A stretch of DNA of 45,152 nt from Zoogloea oleivorans (GCF_008107625.1 NZ_SDKK01000006.1:122889-168040); one strand, 5' to 3'; counted from the first letter of the stretch, positions 7,739 to 16,012 are shown. Notes: generated from the letters alone by a model not told the origin. Made by a program: numbers and translations.

Positions 7739-7754
7739 TGGCACAGCTCTTGCA
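7739..7754 (+). promoter_or_regulatory. sigma-54 promoter of the SoxYZ-like operon
   Basis: TGGCACAGCTCTTGCA is a full match to the RpoN -24/-12 consensus, with GG at 7740-7741 and GC at 7752-7753 exactly ten bases apart. Predicted transcription starts near 7765, giving a leader of about 47 nt before the ATG at 7812. Such promoters need an ATP-hydrolysing enhancer-binding protein, and none is encoded in the window. Confidence 0.88.
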
Positions 7755-7811
7755 GCATCTGTTGCACCACAGAGCTGGCCGCCATCGAGCAGGCCGCCGT
7801 CAGGAGACAGA

Positions 7812-8594
7812 ATGATCAAGCCCCACGCCCTCGCGGCCGCATCGCTGATGCTGGCCTGCAGCCTTGCCCTTGCCGCACCGAAGGGCGATGCCCAGAACGA
7901 CCCGCTTGGCTCCCATAACTGGAGCTACATGCGCAAGGATCTCTTTCCGGCTACCGCCAGGGTGATCTTCGACGAGCGGGTCAAGGTCAGCGCGCCGCTG
8001 ACCGCCGAGAACCCCATGAATGTCCCGGTCAGCGTGGACGCCGCGGCGCTGCCCGGGGTGACCGAAGTGCTGGTCTTCGCCGATCTCAACCCCATCGCCC
8101 GCATCGTCCGCTTCGGCCCCACCGGCGCCCACCCCGGCCTGGGCTTTCGCATCAAGCTGCAGCAATCGTCCCCGGTACGCGCCGCGGCCCGCACCGCCGA
8201 CGGCACCTGGCACGTGGGTGGCACCTGGGTGAATACCACCGGCGGCGGCTGCACCCTGCCCTCCGCCGGCAGCGCCTCGCCCGAATGGCAGAAGCGCCTG
8301 GGCGAAGTGAGCAGCCGCGTCTGGGAGCGCAAGGAAGGCGGCGAACGCATCCGCCTGCGCATCATCCACCCCGAAGACACCGGCCTGGCCGCCGGCATTC
8401 CAGCCTTCTATATCCAGGCGCTCGATGTCGCCGACGCACAGGGCAAGGCGCTGATGCACATCGAAGGCTTCGAGCCGCTTTCCGAGAACCCCGTGTTCAC
8501 CGTGGACATTCCCGCCGCCCGCGCCTCCACCGGCTACCAGGTGAGCGGCCGCGACAACAACGGCAACGCCATCTCGGCAACGATTGAAAAGTGA
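7812..8594 (+). CDS. quinoprotein dehydrogenase-associated SoxYZ-like carrier
   Basis: The 260-residue exported product has a signal peptide (MIKPHALAAA to LALA|AP), a SoxY-like domain (about 30-150) and a SoxZ-like Ig-fold domain (about 160-260), fused in one chain. In sulfur oxidation SoxY carries substrates on a Cys in a terminal GGCGG. Here the equivalent Cys147 lies in TTGGGCTLPS at the domain junction. Fused SoxYZ-like proteins of this kind are known beside PQQ dehydrogenases with the metallohydrolase that follows. AGGAGA precedes the ATG, and the stop overlaps the next gene by 4 bp. The carried group is unknown; a role in quinoprotein maturation or electron relay is inferred from context. 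Confidence 0.88.
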   Translation: MIKPHALAAASLMLACSLALAAPKGDAQNDPLGSHNWSYMRKDLFPATARVIFDERVKVSAPLTAENPMNVPVSVDAAALPGVTEVLVFADLNPIARIVRFGPTGAHPGLGFRIKLQQSSPVRAAARTADGTWHVGGTWVNTTGGGCTLPSAGSASPEWQKRLGEVSSRVWERKEGGERIRLRIIHPEDTGLAAGIPAFYIQALDVADAQGKALMHIEGFEPLSENPVFTVDIPAARASTGYQVSGRDNNGNAISATIEK

Positions 8595-9550
8595 GCGCCA
8601 TGAGCCGATCCGCCCGCAGCCTTGTTGCCCTGTTCACCCTCGGCTGGGCACTGCTGCTCGCCGCCGCCGACATGAACTACGACCTTCGTCCGGTACGCGT
8701 CGCCGCCGACACCTGGGTGCTGACCGGGCTGAACGAGGACTTCAGCTTTAAAAACGGCGGCAACATCGTCAACACCGGCTTCATCGTCACCCCGGCCGGC
8801 GTGCTGGTGATCGACAGCGGCCCGTCCCGCGCCTACGGCGAGCAACTGCGCCGTGCCATCGCCCGCATCACCGACAAGCCGGTGGTGATGGTGCTCAACA
8901 CCCACCACCACCCCGACCACTTCCTCGGCAACCAGGCCTTTGCACCGGATACCCTCGCCGCCCTGCCCGAAACCATCCACGGCATCCACAGCGAAGGGGG
9001 CGGCTTCAACGAAAACATGTACCGCCTCGCCGGCGACTGGATGGCCGGCACCGAAGTGCTCGCCCCGACCAAACCCCTTACCCCCGGCCCCCTGGAACTG
9101 GGCGGCCACACGCTCGAACTGATCGCCCTCAAGGGCCACACCGGCGCCGATCTGGCCATCTTCGACCGCAGCACCGGCGTACTGTTTGCCGGCGACCTGG
9201 TCTTCCACGACCGCGCCCCGACCACACCCCACGCCAACATCCCCGCCTGGCAGGCCTCGCTGGACCAGCTCGACACCCTCGGCTTCAAGGTGCTGGTGCC
9301 CGGCCATGGCCCCGTCAGCCTCGATGCCGGTCCGATTCGCCAGACCCGCGCCTGGCTCACATGGCTCGACAAGGCCCTGCGCCAGGCCGCCGAAGACGGC
9401 CTCGACATGACCGAAGCCCTGGCCCTCGACCTGCCGGCCGAATTCCGCCGTCTGGCCGTGGTCGAAGCAGAGTACCGGCGCTCGGTCGGCCAGCTCTTCC
9501 CGGCCTACGAGTTGAAAGCCCTGTCACACAGCGGGAGACCCGCTCAATGA
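8591..9550 (+). CDS. quinoprotein relay system zinc metallohydrolase (MBL fold)
   Basis: The 319-residue product is a metallo-beta-lactamase-fold hydrolase with a signal peptide ending near AAA|DMNY, so it should act in the periplasm. Zinc ligands are visible: THHHPDH (104-110), the His in KGHTGAD (about 183), Asp202 in AGDLVFHD, and a PGHGP motif near 235. It belongs with SoxYZ-like proteins in quinoprotein loci, where it is thought to hydrolyse the carried adduct; the substrate is unknown. The GTG at 8591 overlaps the previous stop by 4 bp. An ATG at 8600 in the same frame is an alternative start. Its own stop overlaps the TonB start. Confidence 0.88.
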   Translation: MSAMSRSARSLVALFTLGWALLLAAADMNYDLRPVRVAADTWVLTGLNEDFSFKNGGNIVNTGFIVTPAGVLVIDSGPSRAYGEQLRRAIARITDKPVVMVLNTHHHPDHFLGNQAFAPDTLAALPETIHGIHSEGGGFNENMYRLAGDWMAGTEVLAPTKPLTPGPLELGGHTLELIALKGHTGADLAIFDRSTGVLFAGDLVFHDRAPTTPHANIPAWQASLDQLDTLGFKVLVPGHGPVSLDAGPIRQTRAWLTWLDKALRQAAEDGLDMTEALALDLPAEFRRLAVVEAEYRRSVGQLFPAYELKALSHSGRPAQ

Positions 9551-10335
9551 ACGCAATGCTGCTGCCCCTGCCCGGCAGACCCGAAGCCCTGCCCCGCCCG
9601 CTCAAGCTGGCCATCGGGGCTTCCGTCGGCCTGCATGTGCTGGCCCTGCTGTGGCAGCACGGCGCGCTTCCCGACAACCGCGAAGAAATCCTGAAGCCGC
9701 TGCAGGTTGTGCTGCACACCGCAACCCCGCTTCCCGCAGCCAGCCCGCCGCCGGTCGCCGTCGAAGCGAGCCCGGTGCAGCCTCCGGCGCCAGCTCGCCG
9801 GATCGTCACTGAAGCCCCCAGGCCCGCCCCCATCCTGACCCGCCCGGCGGCTCCCGCCGCACCGGTCATCCGTGCCGAACCCATCCCGCCGGCGCCCACC
9901 GCAGCCATCGCCAAAGTCGCTCCGCCGCCGGTGGAAGCAGTGCCGGTCACACCGACAGCGGCCCCCGTCACCGCCATCGTCCGCGCCGAGCCGACGCCGG
10001 CAGCCCCGGCGCACACCGACGAGCCCCTTGATCCGGCACTGCTCGAACGCTACGGGCGCAGCCTCTCCAGCGCCCTCGCCCGCCAGCAGCAATATCCGCG
10101 CATCGCCGCCATGCGCGGCTGGGAAGGCGAAGTGCAGTTGCGCATCACCATCGCCCGCAAGGGCAACATCGTCGCCACCCAGGTCGTGCATTCCAGCGGC
10201 TTCGAAGTGCTCGACCAGAACGCGGTGCAACTGGTCACCAACGCCGGCCCGCTGCCACGCCCGCCGGAAACCCTGCAAAACCGCGAAATCCAGATCATCG
10301 TGCCGGTGCACTACAAGCTGGAGAAGCCGACATGA
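9547..10335 (+). CDS. TonB-family energy transducer
   Basis: The 262-residue product has the TonB layout: a short cytoplasmic start, one membrane helix (LKLAIGASVGLHVLALLW, about 18-35), a long Pro/Ala-rich periplasmic spacer (about 55-150), and a C-terminal TonB domain (about 170-262) with YPRIAAMRGWEGEVQLRI and the final VPVHYKL strand. TonB couples the inner-membrane proton gradient to outer-membrane receptors. No exbB, exbD or TonB-dependent receptor is nearby. Its ATGA overlaps with both the metallohydrolase and the kinase tie it to this operon, suggesting it powers uptake of something the alcohol oxidation system needs. A lanthanide chelate or PQQ are possibilities, but this is inference. 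Confidence 0.88.
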   Translation: MNAMLLPLPGRPEALPRPLKLAIGASVGLHVLALLWQHGALPDNREEILKPLQVVLHTATPLPAASPPPVAVEASPVQPPAPARRIVTEAPRPAPILTRPAAPAAPVIRAEPIPPAPTAAIAKVAPPPVEAVPVTPTAAPVTAIVRAEPTPAAPAHTDEPLDPALLERYGRSLSSALARQQQYPRIAAMRGWEGEVQLRITIARKGNIVATQVVHSSGFEVLDQNAVQLVTNAGPLPRPPETLQNREIQIIVPVHYKLEKPT

Positions 10336-11777
10336 GCAGCACAGCCGGCGCCCTCGCCACGCAAACCGGGATGAACGACGCCGACCACAAGCAAGCACTG
10401 GCGAGCAGCCTGTCCCTGCGCCTGCGGGTCAGCCTGGTCCTCACCGCTCTCGCCACCGCCTTCGTACTCACCGGGGCCGCCCTGTGGGTGCGCGACGCCC
10501 GCACCGCCATTACCGAGGAAGTCACCGCCGCCCACCGGGTGGCAGCCCAGTGGCTGAGCGTCTCGGCTCAGGGCACCGCGACCGGCGATCCGGCGTGGAC
10601 CGAAAGCCGCCTGCTGGCTCACCTCAACGCCGTCGGACGCATCCGCGCCCATCAGCTCGAAGCCCGCGACGCCAGCGGTGCGCTGCGCTACCGCTCACCG
10701 CCGTCGCCTTACAAGCCCGGACGCGACGCCCCGGCATGGTTCGCCCACTGGCTCGGTCCGGACATGCCACCCCTCACCCTTTACGCCGGCAACCTGACCC
10801 TCCATCTCCAGCCCGACGCCTCCCGCGCCCTCATCGATCTGTGGGACGACCTTGCCGCCGCCGCGGGCCGCGCCCTGCTGGCCCTGGTCGGCCTGTTTGC
10901 CGGCTGCTGGCTCGCCATCGACCGGGCCCTGAAGCCTCTTGGCACCGTGATGGCCGCCCTTGATCGCACCGGCCAGGGCAACTTCGACACCCGCCTGCCG
11001 GTCGACGGCCCGCCGGAACTGGCCCACCTGGCCGAAGCCTTCAACAGCATGGCCCTGCGCCTCGACCAGGCGGTGGCCGAAAACGTCCGCCTCAGCCACG
11101 AACAGGCCGTGGCCCGCGCCGTCACCGAACGCCTCGAAGCCGACCGCACGGCCATCGCCCGCGACCTGCACGACGAGCTCGGCCAGAGCATCACCGCCGT
11201 GGCGGCGCTGGCCGGCGCCATCGTCCAGCGCACCGAACACACCCCCGACATTCGCCAGAGCGCCGAAGTCATCCGCGACGTAGCCTCGCGCATGCAGGGC
11301 GACGTGCGCGCCCTGCTCACCCGCCTGCGCCCGCCGCGCAGCGGCCCCCAGGAAACCCTCGACGATGCGGTACGCACCTACCTGAGCGCCTGGAGCCAGC
11401 GCCACAACGACATCGAACTGGCCACCGAACTCTTCGCCGGCCCCAGCCCCCTGCCGGACGAGGTCACCCTCACCGCCCTGCGCGTGGTGCAGGAATCGTG
11501 CACCAACATCGTCCGCCATGCCCTCGCCAGCAAGGCACGCATCCGTTTGCTGCGCGATGGCAACTGCCTCACCGTCGAAATCAGCGACAACGGCCGCGGC
11601 ATCATGCCGGCCCCCGGCCAGTCCGGCTTCGGCCTGGCCGGGATGCGCGAACGGGTCGCCGAACTCAAGGGCCATCTGGACATCAGCAGTCCGGCCGGCG
11701 GCGGCACCCGCATCCGTGCGCGCCTGCCACTTGCCGTCACATCCATCGAACCCACACCGGAGACCGTCGAATCATGA
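10332..11777 (+). CDS. MoxY-like sensor histidine kinase
   Basis: The 481-residue product has two membrane helices (about 31-53 and 177-196) enclosing a periplasmic sensor of about 120 residues of the LapD/MoxY type. A HAMP linker (about 197-250), a HisKA_3 dimerisation helix with His280 in ARDLHDELGQS, and an HATPase domain (NIVRHAL, DNGRG, GFGLAGMRERV) follow. The kinase class and its LuxR-type partner match MoxYX, which controls methanol dehydrogenase in Paracoccus, and PedS2/PedR2, which governs the lanthanide switch in Pseudomonas putida. The start and stop overlap both neighbours by 4 bp. The stimulus is not visible; a substrate, aldehyde product or metal are the reasonable guesses. Confidence 0.92.
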   Translation: MSSTAGALATQTGMNDADHKQALASSLSLRLRVSLVLTALATAFVLTGAALWVRDARTAITEEVTAAHRVAAQWLSVSAQGTATGDPAWTESRLLAHLNAVGRIRAHQLEARDASGALRYRSPPSPYKPGRDAPAWFAHWLGPDMPPLTLYAGNLTLHLQPDASRALIDLWDDLAAAAGRALLALVGLFAGCWLAIDRALKPLGTVMAALDRTGQGNFDTRLPVDGPPELAHLAEAFNSMALRLDQAVAENVRLSHEQAVARAVTERLEADRTAIARDLHDELGQSITAVAALAGAIVQRTEHTPDIRQSAEVIRDVASRMQGDVRALLTRLRPPRSGPQETLDDAVRTYLSAWSQRHNDIELATELFAGPSPLPDEVTLTALRVVQESCTNIVRHALASKARIRLLRDGNCLTVEISDNGRGIMPAPGQSGFGLAGMRERVAELKGHLDISSPAGGGTRIRARLPLAVTSIEPTPETVES

Positions 11778-12415
11778 GCACCCGCCTCGACAATCTGACC
11801 CTCATTCTTGCCGACGATCACGCCATCGTGCGCATGGGTTTCCGCCTGCTGCTCGAAGGCGTCGGTGCCCGCGTGCTGGCCGAAGCCGACAGCGGCGAAG
11901 CCGCCCAGTTGTGCATGCACGAACTCGACCCGGACGTGCTGGTGATGGACCTGTCGATGCCCGGCTGCGGCGGCCTCGCCGCGCTGGAACGCATCCTGAC
12001 CAGAAAGCCGGCAGCGAAGATCCTGATCGCCTCGGCCCATGCCGACGCCATCACCGCCGAACGGGCCCTCAAGGCTGGCGCCGCCGGCTACCTGTGCAAG
12101 CGCAGCGCGCCAGACGAACTGCTCCGCGCGGTAGGCCTGGTGGCGTCCGGCCAGCGTTACATCGACCCGGAAATCGCCGCCGCCCTGCGCCGCGCCGACC
12201 GCCCCGAACACCCGGCCGAAGCGCTCACCGACAAGGAGTTCAACGTCTTCCTGCAGCTCGCCCAAGGCCGCTCGGTGGCCGAAGTGGCCAGCGACTTCCA
12301 CCTCAGCCCCAACACGGTCGGTACCCACCTCTATCACATCAAGCAAAAGCTCGGCTTGCAGAACATGGCCGAACTGGCCATGGCTGCGGTGCGCTCCGGT
12401 TTGATCGAAGTCTAA
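11774..12415 (+). CDS. MoxX-like LuxR-family response regulator
   Basis: The 213-residue product has a receiver domain (about 8-125) with acidic DD at 14-15, phospho-acceptor Asp59 in DVLVMDLSMPG and the conserved Lys in LCKRS, then a LuxR/NarL helix-turn-helix (about 148-210: LTDKEFNVFLQLAQG, SPNTVGTHLYHIKQKL). It is co-translated with the MoxY-like kinase through an ATGA overlap and is its obvious partner. It lacks the AAA+ domain needed to open sigma-54 promoters, so it cannot be the direct activator of the two sigma-54 promoters in this locus. It may act on another promoter or control the missing activator. A REP-like hairpin follows the stop. Confidence 0.92.
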   Translation: MSTRLDNLTLILADDHAIVRMGFRLLLEGVGARVLAEADSGEAAQLCMHELDPDVLVMDLSMPGCGGLAALERILTRKPAAKILIASAHADAITAERALKAGAAGYLCKRSAPDELLRAVGLVASGQRYIDPEIAAALRRADRPEHPAEALTDKEFNVFLQLAQGRSVAEVASDFHLSPNTVGTHLYHIKQKLGLQNMAELAMAAVRSGLIEV

Positions 12416-12422
12416 GTTTTTT

Positions 12423-12490
12423 TGTGGGTCGGACTTCAGTCCGACATCACGGATTCCACCAGCGGCAGTCGGACTGAAGTCCGACCCACA
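12423..12490. repeat. REP-like palindromic repeat pair, copy 1
   Basis: Two inverted copies of the palindrome GTCGGACTTCAGTCCGAC, bordered by TGTGG on one side and CCACA on the other, are separated by about 20 bp. The whole element can fold as a long hairpin or as two small ones. Three relatives occur at 34637, 35217 and 38565. This copy separates the response regulator gene from the MxaD-like gene. Confidence 0.92.
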
Positions 12491-12519
12491 GTTTCCTTCC
12501 CCCAACCAGCGAGACCTTC

Positions 12520-13038
12520 ATGAACAAGAAATCCGCCCTGCTCATCGCCACCCTGGCCCTCGCCGTCTCCGCGCCGGTGCTCGCCGCCCGCCCCGAACTG
12601 AAAGTGAAGGAACAGATCGACATCGCCGCGCCCCCGGCCAAGGTGTGGGAAGCCATCCGCAACTTCGACAACCTGGGCTGGCACCCGGCCGTCGCCAGCA
12701 CCGCGCTCGACAAGGGCAGCAACAACAAGAAGGGCGCCGTGCGCACCGTCACCATCAAGGACGGCGCCAAGATCATCGAAGAACTCGTCAGCCACCGCGA
12801 CAGCACGCGCAGCCTCACCTACCGCATCGTCGAATCTCCGCTGCCGGTGAGCGACTATGTGTCGAAGCTGAGCGTGAAGGCCGGCAAGGGCGGCAGCCAT
12901 GTGGAATGGTCGTCCACCTTCCGCCGCAAGGACGAAAAACCCGCCGACGGTGCCGACGACGCCGGCGCGAAGAAGGCCATCAGCGGCATCTACACCAGCG
13001 GTCTCGACGCGCTCAAGAAGCAGCTCGAAGCCAAGTAA
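12520..13038 (+). CDS. MxaD-like periplasmic SRPBCC protein
   Basis: The 172-residue product has a signal peptide (MNKKSALLIATLALAVSA to LAA|RP) and an SRPBCC/polyketide-cyclase fold: VKEQIDIAAPPAKVWEAIRN at the start, ESPLPVSDYVSKLSV in the middle, and a C-terminal helix ending GLDALKKQLEAK. MxaD in methanol-oxidation clusters has this fold and is reported to help methanol dehydrogenase interact with its cytochrome. The gene follows the regulator after a REP element and precedes the NosR-like gene by 16 bp. The ribosome-binding site (GCGAGA) is weak. It probably assists the quinoprotein encoded across the locus. Confidence 0.82.
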   Translation: MNKKSALLIATLALAVSAPVLAARPELKVKEQIDIAAPPAKVWEAIRNFDNLGWHPAVASTALDKGSNNKKGAVRTVTIKDGAKIIEELVSHRDSTRSLTYRIVESPLPVSDYVSKLSVKAGKGGSHVEWSSTFRRKDEKPADGADDAGAKKAISGIYTSGLDALKKQLEAK

Positions 13039-13054
13039 GCCGGAGCAGTCACCC

Positions 13055-15157
13055 ATGAGGATCGCGCGCACACTCCTCCGCCGCGTCCTCGCGGGCGGCA
13101 CGCTCCTGCTCGCCAGCTTGGGCCTGTGCGCCCCGGCCGGCGCCGGCGACCTTGCCCACGCCGACCTCGCCCGGCGCTTCCAGCCCCCGCTGCATGTCGG
13201 CGACAAGCTCCGCGACATTCCCGCCTGGCCCATCACCAGCGAACTGGAACCCGAAGCGGGCCCGGTTGCCTACGCCTTCGAATCCATCGACCTCGCCCCC
13301 ATCCCGGGCTTCGAGGGCACGCCCCTGAACCTGCTGGTCAGCATCGACCGCAAGGGCAATTTCATGGACGTGGAACTGATCCGCCAGCACGAGCCGGTGT
13401 TTCTGTCCGGCCTGGGCGAAGGGCCACTGCGCGACTTTCTGGCCCAGTACAAGAACAAGAGCCTCAAGCAGGAAATCACCGTCTCCAGCCTGTACGGCAA
13501 CAACCGCAGCGGTGCCGGCAGCAACCGCGTGGTGCTCGATGGCGTCAGCAAGGCCACCGCCTCGGTACGCATCGTCAATCAGACCGTGCTTAGCTCGGCC
13601 CTCGCCGTGGCCCGGGCGCGCCTGGGCTTTGCCGCGCCGGCCGACAAGGGGCCGCTGGCCGAAGTCCGCCCCAACGTGTTCGACCCGCGCAGCTTTGCCG
13701 AACTGCTGGATTCGGGTGCCATCCGCAAACTGCACCTCAGCAATGCCGACGTGGAAAAGCTGTTCGCCGGCACCGACGGCGCCGACGTGGACACCGAGGC
13801 CATCGCCAAGCCTGCCGACACCTTCACCGATCTCTACGTCGCCTACCTCAACGCCCCGACCATCGGCCGGGCGATTCTTGGCGACACCGGCCATGCCGAC
13901 CTGCTGCGCCGCCTCGAGCGCGGCCAGCACGCCTGGTGGGTGGCCAGCGCCGGGCGCGACGCCTTCATCGACGAGAGCTTCACCCGCGGCACCGTCCCGG
14001 CCCGCCTCGCCTTCAGCCAGGCCGGCGGCCCGGTGGAACTGCGCGACCTCGATCTATCGCCGCGCCCGCCCGCCGGCGCCCCGCCGCTCAACGCCGCGCT
14101 GGTGCTGCGCGTGCCGCCCATGTCGGGCATCGACCCGGCCAGCCCGGTGCGCTTCGAGCTGACCATCACCCGCGCCAAGGGCTCGATGCTGCCGGTCATC
14201 ACCCAGCGCAACGTGGTGCTCGATTATCAGGCGCCGGAAGCCCTGTTCAGCCGCCCGCCGGCCCCGCTGCCCGACTGGCTGCTGGCCTGGCAAGACCGCA
14301 CGCCGGAACTGACCATCATCGGCGCCGCCCTGGCGCTGCTGTCCCTGGTCCTCGCCCGGCCGCGCTGGATTTCGGTCTCGGCACGCCGCCTGAAAATATT
14401 CCGCCTCGGCTTCCTGGCCTTCACCCTCGGCTACATCGGCTGGTATGCCCAGGGGCAGTTGTCCATCGTGCAGATCACCGGCGCGGTCAAATCGCTTGCC
14501 GCCGGGGCCGGCCTCAAGAGCTTCCTGTACGACCCGGTGAGCCTGCTGCTCATCGCCTTCACGCTGGTGAGCTTCGTGGTGTGGGGCCGCGGCACCTTCT
14601 GCGGCTGGCTGTGCCCCTTCGGGGCGCTGCAGGAATTCGCCGCCCTGCTGGCCCGCGCCCTGAAACTGCCCGAGCGGCGCCTGCCCGCCCGCCTCGCCAC
14701 CATCCTCGACCGGGGCCGCTACGCCATCCTCGCCGCCCTCGTCGCAGCCGCCGCTTTCGCCCCACAACTCGCCGAAAAGGGCGTGGAGATCGAACCCTTC
14801 AAGACCGCCATCACCGTCGGCTTCGACCGCAGCGGGCCCTTCGTCGCCTACGCGCTGGCCCTGCTGGTGCTCGGCGGGCTGTATTACAAATTCTTCTGCC
14901 GCTACCTGTGCCCGCTGGGTGCCGCCATGACCCTCGGCGGCAAGCTGCGCCTCCTCGACTGGCTACCGCGCCGCCAGGAATGCGGTCAGCCCTGCCAGAC
15001 CTGCCGCCACCGCTGCACCTATGACGCCATCGAAAAATCCGGCGCCATCCGCTACGACCAGTGTTTCCAGTGCCTCGACTGCGTAGGCATCTACCACGAC
15101 GAAAACCGCTGCGCGCCGATCATGCTGTACCGCAAGAAGGCTCGCAGCGGACATTGA
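13055..15157 (+). CDS. NosR-like membrane flavo/iron-sulfur protein
   Basis: The 700-residue product resembles NosR/RnfG-type electron-transfer proteins. A signal peptide is followed by a periplasmic FMN-binding domain with DGVSKATAS (162-170), close to the covalent flavin attachment motif, Thr168 being the likely site. Several membrane helices begin near residue 425. The membrane part carries CGWLCPFGA (about 515-523) and CRYLCPLGA (about 614-622), the NapH/NosR signatures, and the C-terminus has ferredoxin-like Cys clusters CGQPCQTCRHRC and CFQCLDC. NosR feeds electrons to nitrous oxide reductase; no nos gene is present here. Being last in the quinoprotein operon suggests it moves electrons between the quinone pool and a periplasmic maturation step or relay. 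Confidence 0.88.
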   Translation: MRIARTLLRRVLAGGTLLLASLGLCAPAGAGDLAHADLARRFQPPLHVGDKLRDIPAWPITSELEPEAGPVAYAFESIDLAPIPGFEGTPLNLLVSIDRKGNFMDVELIRQHEPVFLSGLGEGPLRDFLAQYKNKSLKQEITVSSLYGNNRSGAGSNRVVLDGVSKATASVRIVNQTVLSSALAVARARLGFAAPADKGPLAEVRPNVFDPRSFAELLDSGAIRKLHLSNADVEKLFAGTDGADVDTEAIAKPADTFTDLYVAYLNAPTIGRAILGDTGHADLLRRLERGQHAWWVASAGRDAFIDESFTRGTVPARLAFSQAGGPVELRDLDLSPRPPAGAPPLNAALVLRVPPMSGIDPASPVRFELTITRAKGSMLPVITQRNVVLDYQAPEALFSRPPAPLPDWLLAWQDRTPELTIIGAALALLSLVLARPRWISVSARRLKIFRLGFLAFTLGYIGWYAQGQLSIVQITGAVKSLAAGAGLKSFLYDPVSLLLIAFTLVSFVVWGRGTFCGWLCPFGALQEFAALLARALKLPERRLPARLATILDRGRYAILAALVAAAAFAPQLAEKGVEIEPFKTAITVGFDRSGPFVAYALALLVLGGLYYKFFCRYLCPLGAAMTLGGKLRLLDWLPRRQECGQPCQTCRHRCTYDAIEKSGAIRYDQCFQCLDCVGIYHDENRCAPIMLYRKKARSGH

Positions 15158-15196
15158 GATCGAACAAGGCATCACACAGGCGCACGGCCGCCATCC

Positions 15197-15979
15197 CTAT
15201 CGACTGCTCCGCACGGCCTGGTAGAACGCCTCAAGCAGGGGCGCACAATCGAGGAGCGTGTCGTGCCCCGGGGTATGGAACTCCGGGTGCCACTGCACGC
15301 CGATGACAAAGCCACGCCCTGTATAGCGTATCGCTTCGATCAAGCCATCCTCGGCAGACGTGGCTTCAACCACGAGGTTTTTCCCCAGGCTGCGGACACA
15401 TTGGTGATGAATCGAAATGACCTGCCCGCCGCCCCTCGTGCTGAACCACTTCGCAAACTGCCCGTTTTCGGCAAAACACACCTCGTGACTGTGCAGATCG
15501 TAGGCCTCGTCCTGGTGCCGGACAGCACCCTCAAACTGGCTGGGAATGTCCTGGTAGAGTGATCCGCCAAAAGCGACGTTGATAAGTTGCATGCCTCTGC
15601 AAATACCGAGCACGGGCTTCCCTGCCTCCACGAATTCGTGGAGCAACTCCATCTCGTAGGCGTCGCGGACCCGGTCGCCGGCCCAAGCCTCCTGCAGCGG
15701 AGTCTCTCCGTAGGCTTCGGGACTGACATCCGCGCCACCTTGCAGCACCAGTCCATCGAGATACTCCGCGTAGTCGCGAAGGCGGATGTTGCTGCGGTGA
15801 ATAGGGCCATCCTTGAGGATGGACGGCACCATCAGGACCAGTACATCCCGCGACATGATCCACTGGGCAATGGATTGCTCGAGCACTTGGAGCGTCTTGG
15901 ATTCGATGCCTGTCGCGCCGTCACGAGGATGAAAAAGGCGTGCAGACAGCCCTATCCTCAGGGGCTTGCTCCTGACCAT
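15197..15979 (-). CDS. class I glutamine amidotransferase-type hydrolase (PuuD-like)
   Basis: The 260-residue product is of the gamma-glutamyl-GABA hydrolase (peptidase C26) family. It shows LVLQGGADVSP, the nucleophile Cys127 in GICRGMQLINV, and the His231/Glu233 pair in WHPEF, so the catalytic triad is complete. Family members cleave gamma-glutamyl amides, as PuuD does in putrescine degradation. No other puu genes are present, so the substrate is open. The ATG at 15979 is chosen because AAAGGAG lies just upstream; a start at 16000 would place that site inside the gene. A divergent gene order is absent: a MarR regulator lies upstream on the same strand, 33 bp away, and is probably co-transcribed. 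Confidence 0.9.
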   Translation of the reverse strand: MVRSKPLRIGLSARLFHPRDGATGIESKTLQVLEQSIAQWIMSRDVLVLMVPSILKDGPIHRSNIRLRDYAEYLDGLVLQGGADVSPEAYGETPLQEAWAGDRVRDAYEMELLHEFVEAGKPVLGICRGMQLINVAFGGSLYQDIPSQFEGAVRHQDEAYDLHSHEVCFAENGQFAKWFSTRGGGQVISIHHQCVRSLGKNLVVEATSAEDGLIEAIRYTGRGFVIGVQWHPEFHTPGHDTLLDCAPLLEAFYQAVRSSR

Positions 15980-16012
15980 ACAGACTCCTTTCCGGGCCAT
16001 TAGCCCAGGTGC

